Part shown: positions 15,065 through 24,546 of the stretch, one piece after another
Layout of the letters: each line of letters starts with the position of its first letter
How positions within the stretch are numbered: position 1 is the stretch's first letter
NCBI RefSeq assembly: GCF_000422545.1
Contig: NZ_KE383874.1
Coordinates: 1-55,568 of the forward strand
Direction of reading: 5' to 3'
DNA: 55,568 bases
Source: Desulfocurvibacter africanus subsp. africanus DSM 2603
GTDB taxonomy: Bacteria; Desulfobacterota; Desulfovibrionia; Desulfovibrionales; Desulfovibrionaceae
Made by a program: the position numbers and the translations under genes
The notes under the pieces: generated by a model
What the model saw: only the letters and a program-made list of their open reading frames with translations
What the model was told of the DNA's origin: nothing
Databases searched by the model: none

Positions 15065-16342
15065 CTACTTCGTCTCTTTCAGCAACTCCAAAACGTTGAG
15101 TTTTATTCTCAACTCATTGATTTCTCGGTCAATCTCTTCCACGTTGGCTTCCATTTTTCGTTGCAGGATGATTTCTTCTCTCTTTTTCTCGGAGGCATTG
15201 AAAGCCTTGACCGCGTCATGGTCACGAAAATGCCCATATCGCAATTCAATCATCTTGGTGTCCACGTGACCCATTGCCCGAGCGATGAAGGGGAGAGGAA
15301 TATCAGGTCGTTTTGCCATGTCTTGTGCAAATTTATGACGACAGTGGTACAATGTATAATCATTTTTTATCTTACATACTTTCAAGCATGCCTTGAAAGA
15401 TTTTCTTATGTTCAATATCCTATTCCCATTATCATCAACAAATATATAATCATTTTGTCTCTTTTTGATCTTGTCCCTTTGATGGAGTGCTTCCAGGATT
15501 TTTACTGCCCTGTCCACAAGTGGAACGTTTCTATGTTGTGGTGTCTTTTTTTTGGATTTCATCGCCCGAATGAGGATGGTTTGTTTATTCCAGTCCACAT
15601 CAGACCAAATCAAGTTGTTCAATTCTTGTGGATACCTCAATCCAGTGAGCAACAAAAACCTTATCATTTGAGCATAGTATAAATTTTCTTCGTCAAAATA
15701 TGCAAGTATCTGATCTCTTTCACTATCCGACATTGGTTCGGATCGAATGTTTTCTTCAAGGTAAGCAACTTTTGGGCATGGTTTATCAACCAATTGGTGC
15801 TCATGGACTTGTGCATAACGCAAGATTGCGACAAGTAATTGTGCTTCTCTGTTCAATAAACAATTTGAAACTTCTGTAAATTTTCTACCAGTGATGACCT
15901 TGCCATTACGTTTATATTGCTGAACCTGCTTTGTCTTGTGCGTCTTGTAGTAACCACGCCTCCATTTTATGTAATCGTTCACGTCTTTTTGAATAAAGTC
16001 ATTGACATCCTTGGTTTTATACCTCTCAATCAGGTATGTTGAATGATGTTTATACATTGCATATGTCTTTGCTTTGACCCTATCTTTCTTGAAGTCCAAA
16101 AATTTCTTGACGCATGTTGTAAAATCAAGCGGCTTTGCAATCCTCTTTCCTGAAATAATATCATTATATACTTTGGTTACAAATCGTGCTGCTTGCTTTT
16201 CATCCGAAGTTTTGCATGAACCCTTGTGAGCCTTGCCTTTATGATCCGTGAAATAGTAGTAGATTTTATCACTTTTCCCGTCGCCACGACGAAAGAGGGT
16301 GATTGGGTAGTCTTCCAACTTGCGCAGGGTGACTTGTGACAT
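15065..16342 (-). CDS. int: Tyrosine site-specific integrase
   Basis: This 425-residue protein would catalyse integration and excision of the element at tRNA-Thr. The N-terminal part (DYPITLFRRGDGKSDKIYYY) is an arm-binding domain, followed by a SAM-like core-binding region and a catalytic domain with Arg in TGLRYPQEL, Lys in AMKSKKK, YHCRHKFAQ as the HxxR box (with Tyr at the usual first His), GH in MGHVDTK and nucleophile Tyr in LRYGHF. I start at the ATG at 16342, with GGAG seven bases upstream; an open-frame start at 16384 would lie inside the arm-type repeat at 16352-16373. The gene faces inward from the right end, about 190 bases from attR. Overlap of its leader with arm sites suggests autoregulation. 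Confidence 0.93.
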   Translation of the reverse strand: MSQVTLRKLEDYPITLFRRGDGKSDKIYYYFTDHKGKAHKGSCKTSDEKQAARFVTKVYNDIISGKRIAKPLDFTTCVKKFLDFKKDRVKAKTYAMYKHHSTYLIERYKTKDVNDFIQKDVNDYIKWRRGYYKTHKTKQVQQYKRNGKVITGRKFTEVSNCLLNREAQLLVAILRYAQVHEHQLVDKPCPKVAYLEENIRSEPMSDSERDQILAYFDEENLYYAQMIRFLLLTGLRYPQELNNLIWSDVDWNKQTILIRAMKSKKKTPQHRNVPLVDRAVKILEALHQRDKIKKRQNDYIFVDDNGNRILNIRKSFKACLKVCKIKNDYTLYHCRHKFAQDMAKRPDIPLPFIARAMGHVDTKMIELRYGHFRDHDAVKAFNASEKKREEIILQRKMEANVEEIDREINELRIKLNVLELLKETK

Positions 16343-16351
16343 GGTGTCTCC

Positions 16352-16443
16352 GGGTGAGCAAAAAGTGAGCAAAATTTTCGACAAAACTGTCCTGGAACCC
16401 TTTGTAAATCAAGGTCTCCCAGGTGAGCAAGAGGTGAGTTCCA
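16352..16443. repeat. Right arm-type integrase binding repeats
   Basis: GTGAGCAAAAAGTGAGCAAA at 16354-16373 copies the left arm block at 4365-4384 in the same orientation. A related AGGTGAGCAAGAGGTGAG pair lies at 16421. They sit between the integrase start and attR, so integrase bound here would also cover its own promoter. Confidence 0.75.
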
Positions 16444-16529
16444 GACCTGAATTTTTTATTGATTTTTTATCTGAAAAAATTATAATATTTCAAAATATTA
16501 GATTGAATTTTTTCGCGGAGAGCCTTTGA

Positions 16530-16612
16530 ATTCGTAATCAGCAGGTCCGGAGTTCAAATCTCCGCGCTGGCTCCAGAAATTAAAGGGACTTACACATCTG
16601 CCGGTAAGTCCC
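16530..16612 (+). repeat. attR: right direct repeat with partial tRNA-Thr and terminator
   Basis: It matches 4271-4353 over the 46-bp tRNA 3' part and the 28-bp terminator hairpin (16585-16612). Only the 3' half of the tRNA is present, so it cannot make a functional tRNA. It marks the right end of the element and probably the original host 3' end displaced by insertion. Confidence 0.93.
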
Positions 16613-17526
16613 TTTCTCTTTTCCTTCAGTTTAGTCCCTCATTGGCCTCTCTCTCAAGGCTTGGATGGCAGCCTCTAAGAGATATACCGAGTAAAATCCC
16701 TTTTAGAGCATTTTGCTTTTGAAAATGCTCTGCAAGCCATGCGTCGGCATGGCTTGCCGCCGCGTAGGCGTAGGCGCAATTCACTTGCACCGTCAACGCC
16801 GGAGCGGGCGTCTTAAAAGCAATCTGCTCTAAAAGAGGCACCCAGATGCTCCGGATCGATCCGAAGTGAATGAGACCTCAAAATCTTTGCTGAAGAGGCT
16901 TTGGAAGCCAGCACAAACATCTTAGAAAGCGGCTCTTTGGCGAGTGCTTTATAGATGGGCAAAGGAACAAGGTCCTATAATTGCTGCTAGCAACGCAGCT
17001 TGGACCTCATCAAGTTCGCCCTAAGAGGCTTTGCCGTTTCCGTGGCCGGGAAAAGGATACGGCAAGCAGGCGCTGCAAACCATAAATGCACGGTCCTTGC
17101 ATGCCTGGCTATATTTGCTGGGTTTTTATACATTTTGTACATGGAATTATCCATATGTGCCAGCTTGGTATAGGCATGACAAAACTATACATAGCATAAC
17201 ACAATTTTCTTCCGAAATTCTAAAGATCAACTGTTGGATTAGTCTGCCAACTCATTTAGCATTTGGATGATGCCAAATTCACCTTTTCTCTCGTTATTCC
17301 CTCAAGTTTATCCGCTGCTCGCCGATCTATTATAACGTTACCTATCCCCCGTGCCAGTACACCTTGTTGGTATGCACCTTGCTAGGTGGTTACTAATTAT
17401 TGAAGAAAGCGGCTTTCTTGTTCTTGAGCGAGGCTGCCGTGCATGATCGACTACCTTTTCTTTATAAGACAGGCAATATTCAACTAACCTAAGCATCTGC
17501 GACTTCAAGTCACAGGAGGATCGCGC
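16613..17526. other. Gene-free host DNA right of the element
   Basis: Apart from the MITE-like repeat at 16704-16831, nothing is recognised. Short open frames, such as one at 17031-17270, have no ribosome site or family likeness. Confidence 0.5.
16704..16831 (+). mobile_element. MITE-like palindromic repeat, copy A (128 bp)
   Basis: The ends are TAGAGCATTTTGCTTTT and AAAAGCAATCTGCTCTA, imperfect inverted repeats that begin and end with TA. Inside are hairpins GCAAGCCATG/CATGGCTTGC and a GGCGCAATTCACTTG block. No coding capacity. Confidence 0.88.
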
Positions 17527-19965
17527 GTGAGCCTGCGCTATAAAATCTCAATTCCACTTATTGTGGCAGTCATTGTCCTTGGCACAATAAGCTACTTCGT
17601 TACTAACAGCAGTTTGGTGGAGCTCAAAGACAGCACTTTGGCCATAATGGTCGATAACAAAGCTCACGAAGTAGAGCAGGGTATCGAGCAGGCTTCTTTG
17701 GAGGCCCTGGGGCTCGCTTCGCTCTTCAGCAAACTTCCCGAAGTGGCAGAGGCCTATGAAGTGGCCTTCTCGGGCAATATAAACGACGAAAAAAGTCCGC
17801 AGTCGCAGCAGGCCCGCGAGATGCTGCGACGTGTACTCGCGCCTACCCTTGCAGGCTACAAGGCGGCCATGGGTAGTGACCTCAAGCTGCACTTCCATCT
17901 GCCAAACGGTCGCAGCCTACTGCGCGCCTGGTGGAAGCAGAACGTGCAACGGAAGGGGCAATGGCTGGACATCTCCGACGATATCTCCGGTTTCCGTCAG
18001 ACCGTTCTCGATGTGAACCGCTCAGGTCAAAACCTTAAAGGTATTGAGCTGGGCAGAGGCGGTTTCGAAGTGCGCGGGGTCCTTCCTGTGTTCAATGCCC
18101 AGGGCCGACAGCTTGGTTCCGTGGAGATACTCTTTCCCTTTAACCCGATTATGGAGCGCGCCTCCAAGGGCAAGGGCCAGAGTCTTGTGGTATACATGAA
18201 CGCCGAGGGCCTCGAAATCGCCACTGGACTAAGTGATGAAAGCAAGAATCCTCGTGTAGGCTCCAAGTATGTGCTTTTGTCCGGCTCCTCCACTGGCGAA
18301 GTTGAGAAGCTGGTGAATATGGATTTGCTAGATCGCGCCAGACAGGGTCTGTCCACGATAGAGCATGGCAGCACAATGCTCGCGGGTTTCCCCATCAAGG
18401 ATTACCAGGGCAAGCAGACCGGGGTCGTGATCTACGCCATGGACACGGCCCGCCAAGTCGGAATCATTCGCAATATACAGTTGATTTTCGTGGGCGTCAT
18501 GGCCGCGCTGCTTATAGTGCCGACGCTCATCGGTGGGCTGTTTGTCTCGCGCTTTGTAGTTACACCCACGAGGGGCATGATTTCCAAGATCAAAGACATC
18601 GCCGAAGACCGTGCAAATCTCAAGGATCGCCTGGACGATTCCCAGCGTGACGAGATAGGCGAGTTGGCGACCTGGTTTAATCGGCTCATGGGCAAAATCG
18701 ACACCATTCTGTGTGATGTCCAAGGTTATGTGAATATGGTCAATGCCGTGCCCGATCCCATCTTCTCGGTGGACGATAACTTCCGGATACTGCAAGCCAA
18801 TACGGCCACGCAGACATTTCTGGGCAAGGCAGAAAAAGAACTCAAGGGCAACTGCTGCCACGAGTTTTTCAAGACTTCCGTCTGCAAGACGGACAAGTGC
18901 CCTATTGCCATGGCCAAGAAACTCCAGGGAGCTTTCAAGAGCGATATCATTGATCTCAGCCGCGACGGCAAGGTCATGTTTATTCAACCTGCCGGCGACA
19001 TCCTGCGCGACTGTGACGGCAATCGGGTCGGTTATGTAGAGGTGGCTCGCAACGTGACGGAACTCGTGCTCAAGGAACGAGAAATACATAATAATCTAGG
19101 CCTTATCAAAAAGGTCAACAACGAGACGCGTGATGCGGCGTCTCAGATTGCCGCAGCTTCGGATCAAATCATGACCCGCCTTGAGGACGTGAACGAAGGT
19201 GCCTCGAAACAGCGCGACAGGGCGACTGAAACAGCCACGGCCATGGAGCAGATGAACGCCACGGTACTTGAGGTGGCGCGTAATGCGTCCGAAGCCTCCA
19301 AGCAGGCTGATGCAACGCGCACGAAGGCCTTGGAGGGCGCAGAAGTCGTTTCCAAGGCGGTCGAGGCTATTTCCCAGGTTCGGGATCGCTCCATGGGGAT
19401 GAAGGCCACACTCGGAGAATTAGGCGGCCAAGCGGAATCTATTGGACGCATCATGAGCGTCATCAACGATATCGCCGACCAGACCAACCTCTTGGCTCTC
19501 AACGCAGCTATCGAGGCTGCGCGTGCTGGCGACGCTGGACGCGGATTTGCCGTAGTGGCGGACGAGGTGCGCAAGCTTGCCGAAAAGACCATGACCGCCA
19601 CCAAGGAAGTCGGCGAGGCCATTTCCGCAATCCAGAGGGGCACCGAAAGCAATATCAAGGAGATGGACCGCGCCGTCACAGCAGTGGAATCCGCAGTGGT
19701 ACTGGCCAACAATTCGGGCACGGCTCTGCAGGAGATCGTCAAGCTCGTCAACACCACGACGGACCAAGTACGCTCCATCGCCACGGCGGCAGAGGAGCAA
19801 TCCTCTACCAGTGAACAAATCGGTCAAGCCATTGTGGAGGTCAACCGCATAGCCGGCGACACGGCTCAAGGCATGAGCGAATCGGTACAGGCGATATCGG
19901 AACTTGTCGCCCTTGCCGATCGACTGCGCGATCTATCCAATGGAGATGGAGTCGAACAAGCTTAA
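17527..19965 (+). CDS. Methyl-accepting chemotaxis protein (periplasmic sensor-HAMP-PAS-signalling)
   Basis: This 812-residue chemoreceptor controls a CheA kinase at the inner membrane. TM1 spans about 7-29, a large Cache-like periplasmic sensor about 35-310, TM2 about 315-342, HAMP about 343-395 and PAS about 400-520. The signalling hairpin follows, with the highly conserved tip around residues 638-690 ([20 protein letters not shown]). The PAS domain contains [19 protein letters not shown] near residue 440, a four-cysteine cluster that could bind a metal or sense redox. The start is a GTG with AGGAGG seven bases upstream. It ends before a strong terminator shared with the convergent coiled-coil gene. 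The ligand is unknown. Confidence 0.95.
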   Translation: MSLRYKISIPLIVAVIVLGTISYFVTNSSLVELKDSTLAIMVDNKAHEVEQGIEQASLEALGLASLFSKLPEVAEAYEVAFSGNINDEKSPQSQQAREMLRRVLAPTLAGYKAAMGSDLKLHFHLPNGRSLLRAWWKQNVQRKGQWLDISDDISGFRQTVLDVNRSGQNLKGIELGRGGFEVRGVLPVFNAQGRQLGSVEILFPFNPIMERASKGKGQSLVVYMNAEGLEIATGLSDESKNPRVGSKYVLLSGSSTGEVEKLVNMDLLDRARQGLSTIEHGSTMLAGFPIKDYQGKQTGVVIYAMDTARQVGIIRNIQLIFVGVMAALLIVPTLIGGLFVSRFVVTPTRGMISKIKDIAEDRANLKDRLDDSQRDEIGELATWFNRLMGKIDTILCDVQGYVNMVNAVPDPIFSVDDNFRILQANTATQTFLGKAEKELKGNCCHEFFKTSVCKTDKCPIAMAKKLQGAFKSDIIDLSRDGKVMFIQPAGDILRDCDGNRVGYVEVARNVTELVLKEREIHNNLGLIKKVNNETRDAASQIAAASDQIMTRLEDVNEGASKQRDRATETATAMEQMNATVLEVARNASEASKQADATRTKALEGAEVVSKAVEAISQVRDRSMGMKATLGELGGQAESIGRIMSVINDIADQTNLLALNAAIEAARAGDAGRGFAVVADEVRKLAEKTMTATKEVGEAISAIQRGTESNIKEMDRAVTAVESAVVLANNSGTALQEIVKLVNTTTDQVRSIATAAEEQSSTSEQIGQAIVEVNRIAGDTAQGMSESVQAISELVALADRLRDLSNGDGVEQA

Positions 19966-20012
19966 AGCAGCACTGCCGACAGGCGTGGCAGGCTACAGCG
20001 AATAGTCTTCAT

Positions 20013-20069
20013 GAGCCGTGCGAAGCCAAAAACTTGGTATCACAACAAGCCACAGGCTTCGCACGGCTC
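20013..20069. terminator. Bidirectional terminator
   Basis: GAGCCGTGCGAAGCC (20013-20027) and its exact complement (20055-20069) form a 15-bp stem with a 27-base loop between convergent genes. Confidence 0.7.
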
Positions 20070-20083
20070 AAATAAGGCAAATG

Positions 20084-20581
20084 CTACTGAGCCAGCTCTG
20101 TCTGAAGCTGCTGTAAGAGTTGCTGTGCTTCTTGCAGTCTCGTGGCCTGCTGGCCGCTTAATTGCGAGCCGATGTGTCCAAGGCGCTGGTTCATGGCATT
20201 CAGATCGTTCATAAGAATCATGTTTCTGGTCTGAGCTGGCAGTTTCTCCAACTCAACAAATCTGTTCTCCAAAGAGCCGACGTTCTCCTGGACACTCCCA
20301 ACAGTCTGTTGAATATCGCCAAACTGCGTAGCAAGCGTCGCAACATCTTGACGTAATGCACCAAGGTTTTGAACTTCCTGATTCAGACCAGTGATATTTT
20401 GGTTAAGACCAAAAAAGAAAATTACGAGCAATAGGACTGACAGGATAGAAATAAAGATAGCTACTTTGCCCATGTCCTTTTCGCTTTTGCGCTTGATATC
20501 CTCCATGTCGTCCTGACGTGGTTTTTCAGACCGTGTGAAATCCTGAATGGAATGGACTTTCTCACGAGATGCTTCCGCCAT
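20084..20581 (-). CDS. Membrane-anchored coiled-coil protein, unknown function
   Basis: This 165-residue protein has a charged cytoplasmic N-terminus, one transmembrane helix near residues 42-62 (KVAIFISILSVLLLVIFFFG) and a long Gln-rich coiled coil to the end (NQNITGLNQEVQNLG, LQEAQQLLQQLQTELAQ). The ATG at 20581 has AGGAGA upstream; the open frame begins further back without a ribosome site. The type II topology places the coil outside the cytoplasm. No family is recognised; a structural or tether role is a guess. Its terminator is shared with the chemoreceptor. Confidence 0.75.
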   Translation of the reverse strand: MAEASREKVHSIQDFTRSEKPRQDDMEDIKRKSEKDMGKVAIFISILSVLLLVIFFFGLNQNITGLNQEVQNLGALRQDVATLATQFGDIQQTVGSVQENVGSLENRFVELEKLPAQTRNMILMNDLNAMNQRLGHIGSQLSGQQATRLQEAQQLLQQLQTELAQ

Positions 20582-20789
20582 GGCATGTCTCCTAATCCGT
20601 TGATTTTGGACTATTCCCTCCATCGAGCTTCCCAACTTACACAATATGGGATTTGAACTTTTAGAGCAACTCAAGCAGAGCTGAAACGACAGTATTATAA
20701 ACTATTGGTATTTCCGGAGGGTTGCCAAGGGCACCCTGTGGACGTGGTCGATGGCGAGGATGCTCGCTTCGTCTCATAAGCCACCATAA

Positions 20790-20827
20790 GCAAGAAGGCC
20801 CTCCAGGAATCTGGAGGGCCTTCTTGC
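20790..20827. terminator. Strong terminator downstream of mrp
   Basis: A 17-bp perfect stem (GCAAGAAGGCCCTCCAG and its complement) with the loop GAAT lies 60 bases after the mrp stop. Confidence 0.85.
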
Positions 20828-20888
20828 GGCACTTACGCTATTATCCAAAGTGTTATTGCTGACGCCTGTGTGGCGCCAGTACCAAGAC

Positions 20889-21776
20889 TTAGGCAGTCAC
20901 GGGCAGCATGTCGAGCATGGGCTGGACGATCTCGCGCATGATCTTGGAAGTTTCGCTGTCGGGATAGACCTTGATGTAGGCGAAGCCTTCGTCACCGGCG
21001 CGGGCCAATTCCGGGTCCACCGGAATGCGGCCGAGGAACGGCACACCCATGTCCATGGCCATCTGCTCGCCGGCACCGGATTTGAAGATCTCGTGACGCT
21101 TGCCGCAATCCGGGCAAACAAAACCGCTCATGTTCTCCACCACACCCAGGAGCTGGTTGCCGGTGCGCTTGCAGAAGGTGATGGACCGACGCACATCGTC
21201 GATGGCCAGCATCTGCGGGGTGGTGACGATGACCGACTTGGCTTCCTTGCCCAGGAGCTGCATGACCGTGAGCGGTTCGTCGCCCGTGCCCGGAGGGCAA
21301 TCCACGATCAGGAAATCCAATTCACCCCAGGCAACGTTCTGCAGAAACTGACGGATGAGGCCCATTTTTACTGGACCGCGCCAGATGACCGCCTCATTGG
21401 GGTCAGGCAGAAGGAAACCGAGAGACATGACCCACAGATTCTTGCTCCAGGGTATAGGCTCGATATAATCCTTCTCGATATGGGCCTGCTGGCCGGAAAG
21501 GCTCAAGAGCCGGGGAATGCTAGGTCCGTGTACGTCCACATCCAACAAGCCGACTTTCTTGCCGGCCAGGGCCAAGGCGAGAGCAATGTTCACGGCTACC
21601 GTGGATTTGCCTACGCCGCCCTTGCCTGACATGACCACAATCTTGTTCTTGATCCGGCCGAGATTCTCGGCCAGCTTAAGATCCTCGGGGCTTTTCGCCT
21701 TCTCTCCGCAGTCCTTGCCCTCCTTCTGGGAGGAGCAACTTCCGCTCTTGCCGCAGCTTTTACATGCGTCACTCAT
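20889..21776 (-). CDS. mrp: Mrp/NBP35-family P-loop ATPase, Fe-S cluster carrier
   Basis: This 295-residue cytoplasmic ATPase of the Mrp/ApbC/NBP35 group carries and delivers Fe-S clusters to target proteins. It has the deviant Walker A GKGGVGKST at 51-59, LLDVDVHGPSIPRLL after it, VDCPPGTGDEPL in the middle and a CPDCG pair in the C-terminal half that bridges the dimer and holds the cluster. The N-terminal CKSCGKSGSC..C cluster resembles the ferredoxin-like N-terminus of NBP35. The ATG at 21776 has AGGAGG seven bases upstream. A sulfate reducer rich in Fe-S enzymes would need it. Confidence 0.95.
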   Translation of the reverse strand: MSDACKSCGKSGSCSSQKEGKDCGEKAKSPEDLKLAENLGRIKNKIVVMSGKGGVGKSTVAVNIALALALAGKKVGLLDVDVHGPSIPRLLSLSGQQAHIEKDYIEPIPWSKNLWVMSLGFLLPDPNEAVIWRGPVKMGLIRQFLQNVAWGELDFLIVDCPPGTGDEPLTVMQLLGKEAKSVIVTTPQMLAIDDVRRSITFCKRTGNQLLGVVENMSGFVCPDCGKRHEIFKSGAGEQMAMDMGVPFLGRIPVDPELARAGDEGFAYIKVYPDSETSKIMREIVQPMLDMLPVTA

Positions 21777-21839
21777 ATGTATCCTCCTGTTCATGCATGC
21801 GCACGGAAGTATCCGTAACGACATGGAATAATCAGTATT

Positions 21840-21967
21840 TAGAGCATTTTACTTTTGAAAATGCTCTGCAAGCCATGCGTCGACATGGCTTGCCACCGCG
21901 TAGGCGTAGGCGCAATTCACTTGCGCCGTCAACGCCGGAGCGGGCGTCTTAAAAGCAATTTGCTCTA
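21840..21967 (+). mobile_element. MITE-like palindromic repeat, copy B (128 bp)
   Basis: The copy runs from TAGAGCA to TGCTCTA in the same orientation as copy A and differs at only a few positions. It lies 63 bases upstream of the mrp start. Confidence 0.88.
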
Positions 21968-22499
21968 AAGATGGTCAAGAAAGATATGGCCCGTGTTCGG
22001 CCGGGGCACTCTACCCGAATGCGCCGTGATGGCAAGCGCTGCTCGGAGCCTCAACTTTGCTTGAGACATAAGCCTGATTTCCCGGGAAGATGGCCTTGAT
22101 GGGGAATTGCGCGTGTAGCCGAAATCAGCCGATACCAAAACACGTAAAACCTTCCGACAACCCCGCCCCCCTTCTCCATAGGCACGGCGCGCCACAAGTC
22201 CATGCGAGTGGGGTGTCAAGTTCTGAAACCCCAGGCGACTTTTTGCCACGCTAAGTAGAAATGCATAAGATTTTAACTTTAAAGACTTAATGCAAATCCT
22301 AAACAATCCAATAACGCGTTATCACAATTCTAAACCAGGAAAAAAAACAGCACTGAGTCACATTGACCCATTTTCTAGTTTACTGTGTGTCAATATTTCC
22401 ATCTATCAAAAAATATTTTTTGGTATTATGAGTGCAAACAAACTACTCTAGTAAGCACTTAGACAAAGTACTTGGGACTTTCCTTAAGGCGAGGGAGAT
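21968..22499. other. Gene-free stretch before the second chemoreceptor
   Basis: No credible gene is seen. An ATTGAC (22364) / GTCAAT (near 22392) pair may mark a regulatory site about 105 bases before the chemoreceptor start. Confidence 0.4.
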
Positions 22500-24038
22500 A
22501 TGAAGATCAGATTTGCGGCAATGTTTGCACTTATCATTATCTCATCAATAATACTTGCTTTCCTTTCCATTGGGCAAACGCCAATGCTCATACTCAGTCT
22601 CTTCATTATTGGAGTGGCTTCGAGTTGTGCTATCTGTGCGTTCCGTCAATTTGTGCGGCCTCTGCAAATAATAGTCGCATATGCTCGCCAGATTGCAGAC
22701 GGAAATCTCACGGGCTCCATTGAAGGCAAATTTATTTTGGAGCTGAACGAACTTGCTTTCGCTCTACAAAAAGTGGCCAACACCCTCAGCAACAAGCTCG
22801 CCTTCATGACGAGTATGCTTGATAACATCCCTACACCTATGGCTTTCATTAGTCCCAACGGTAAGATTACCTGGCTGAACAAACCGATGGTTGATCTGAT
22901 TGACGCCGGCGGCTCCCCCGAAAGCCACTACGGTGAGGATTTCTCGGTCTTCTTCTATGGGGAGCGCAGGGAAACAGTCACGGAAAAGGCCATCCGCACG
23001 CGGGAGCGCCATAGCGCCAAGGGTGAGGTGACCTCTCGCAAAGGGATTAAAAAATGGATCTCCGTGGCCTCTTCGCCGATATTCGATCCGAACGGCGTGC
23101 TCATCGGCGGCTTCACCTCGGTCTTCGACTTCACTCGCGTAGTTGAAAAAGAACAGGGAATGACCCGGATGAACCAACAGATAATGGAGGCTGTCCGGAC
23201 ATTCGAAGAAATCTCGAAAGAACTGTCATTGACCGGTGTTAGCCTTGGCGAAGACATCGCGGGCGTAAACAAAGGCATGGACGAACAGAAGGATCGCGTT
23301 AACGAAACAGTTACGGCCATGGAGCAAATGAACGCCACGGTTCTGGAAGTAGCCAGGAACGCCTCCGAGGCGGCTGGGAATTCAGCCAAGGCCAAGGATC
23401 AGGCCTTTGAAGGTGAGGAAGTCGTCAAGCAGGTTGTTGCATCGATACAGGCGGTTCAGGCCCAAGCAATGAACCTGAAGGAAAGCATGTCGGCCCTCGG
23501 CAAGCAGTCGGAGTCCATTGGCGCAATCCTGGAAGTCATCTCCGATATCGCCGATCAGACCAATCTGTTGGCCTTGAACGCCGCCATCGAGGCTGCCAGG
23601 GCCGGCGATGCCGGGCGCGGCTTCGCTGTCGTGGCTGATGAGGTGAGAAAACTCGCGGAGAAGACCATGAACGCCACCAAAGAGGTGGGCCAAGCCATCA
23701 GCGGAATTCAGCAAGGCACCCGCGAGAACATGCACAGTGTGGACAAGGCAGTTCAAGCCATCGAGGAAACCACGGTCCATGCAAAAGAGTCAGGCATCTC
23801 TTTGCAGGCCATCGTCGACTACACGGAAACCTCTTCGATCCAGGTTCAATCCATCGCCACGGCAGCCGAAGAACAGTCGTCCGCAAGCGAACAGATCAAC
23901 AGGGCCATGGTGGGGATAGACCATGCGACCGAAGATACGCTTGCGGCAATGCGCAGGGCTGTGGCGCACGTGGAGCACCTCAATGGCTTGGCGGAAAAAC
24001 TGACTGACTCCATGCATGCCCTCGCTTCTACTTCATAA
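22500..24038 (+). CDS. Methyl-accepting chemotaxis protein with cytoplasmic PAS sensor
   Basis: In this 512-residue chemoreceptor two closely spaced transmembrane helices (about 5-22 and 30-48) leave almost no periplasmic loop, so sensing is inside the cell. HAMP (about 50-100) and PAS (about 105-215) follow, then the signalling hairpin with tip [20 protein letters not shown] near residue 340-360. The membrane-anchored HAMP-PAS layout is like redox-sensing receptors. GGGAGAT precedes the ATG. The stop codon TAA is at the same time the first three bases of a MITE-like repeat, so the end of the gene may have been set by that insertion. Confidence 0.95.
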   Translation: MKIRFAAMFALIIISSIILAFLSIGQTPMLILSLFIIGVASSCAICAFRQFVRPLQIIVAYARQIADGNLTGSIEGKFILELNELAFALQKVANTLSNKLAFMTSMLDNIPTPMAFISPNGKITWLNKPMVDLIDAGGSPESHYGEDFSVFFYGERRETVTEKAIRTRERHSAKGEVTSRKGIKKWISVASSPIFDPNGVLIGGFTSVFDFTRVVEKEQGMTRMNQQIMEAVRTFEEISKELSLTGVSLGEDIAGVNKGMDEQKDRVNETVTAMEQMNATVLEVARNASEAAGNSAKAKDQAFEGEEVVKQVVASIQAVQAQAMNLKESMSALGKQSESIGAILEVISDIADQTNLLALNAAIEAARAGDAGRGFAVVADEVRKLAEKTMNATKEVGQAISGIQQGTRENMHSVDKAVQAIEETTVHAKESGISLQAIVDYTETSSIQVQSIATAAEEQSSASEQINRAMVGIDHATEDTLAAMRRAVAHVEHLNGLAEKLTDSMHALASTS

Positions 24039-24163
24039 AGCATTTTGCATTTCAGACGCTCCCTTCGGCGTTGACGGCGGAATTACATTCCGCCTACGCC
24101 TGCGGGGCGGCAAGCCATGCCGACGCATGGCTTGCAGAGCATTTTCAAAAGCAAAATGCTCTA
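24036..24163 (-). mobile_element. MITE-like palindromic repeat, copy C (128 bp)
   Basis: This copy has reverse orientation: TAAAGCATTTTGC at the left and AAAAGCAAAATGCTCTA at the right. The left end supplies the stop codon of the upstream chemoreceptor gene. The interior is more diverged than in copies A and B (GGCGGAATTACATTCCGCC in place of GGCGCAATTCACTTGCGCC). Confidence 0.85.
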
Positions 24164-24255
24164 TAGCGTATGGTGCGCTGGGCAAACGGTGGATTGTCAA
24201 CACCCACGCCGCCAAGGGTGAGGGGCCGGAGGGAATAGCGCTCCCTCCAGCCGAA

Positions 24256-24289
24256 TCATCCCGAAGTAGCATCAACTACTTCGGGATGA
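24256..24289. terminator. Bidirectional terminator
   Basis: TCATCCCGAAGTAG (24256-24269) pairs perfectly with CTACTTCGGGATGA (24276-24289), between the convergent chemoreceptor and zinc-ribbon genes. Confidence 0.75.
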
Positions 24290-24303
24290 CAGATAAGATG
24301 ATC

Positions 24304-24546
24304 TTACAGGAAGTCCGGATCAATGCTCGCTTGGCCGTTGGCGGTTACGAGCTTGAGGTACTGAATGGTGCGCGCGTCCACGGGCACAATGGGGAAGGTC
24401 TTGCGGCAAACGTCGCATTGAGCCATGGCCGGGGAAGTGGGCGAGATAAGCGGAACTTCCCGGCCACAGTAGGGGCATGGATAAAGAAAGATAATCTCCA
24501 TGTTCACTGGCTTGACCGGGTTAAGCGGGCGGTTGCTACTTTGCAT
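24304..24546 (-). CDS. Small zinc-ribbon protein
   Basis: This protein of 80 residues has CPYCGREVPL and CDVCRKTFP, two CxxC knuckles 18 residues apart, which form a zinc ribbon. No catalytic domain is present. The ATG at 24546 overlaps the end of gpmI by about ten bases, so it is the third gene of the rsfS-gpmI unit. The linkage gives little clue; such ribbons are often nucleic-acid or protein adaptors. Confidence 0.7.
   Translation of the reverse strand: MQSSNRPLNPVKPVNMEIIFLYPCPYCGREVPLISPTSPAMAQCDVCRKTFPIVPVDARTIQYLKLVTANGQASIDPDFL

Noticed and set aside
16530-16575. Second tRNA-Thr gene
   Set aside because: Only the part from the anticodon arm to CCA is present; the acceptor 5' strand and D-arm are missing, so it is attR.
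16626-16841. 71-codon minus-strand frame
   Set aside because: It is read mostly out of the MITE-like repeat and recurs in fragments wherever that repeat occurs.
17031-17270. 79-codon + strand frame downstream of the element
   Set aside because: No ribosome site, unusual composition and no family; probably chance.
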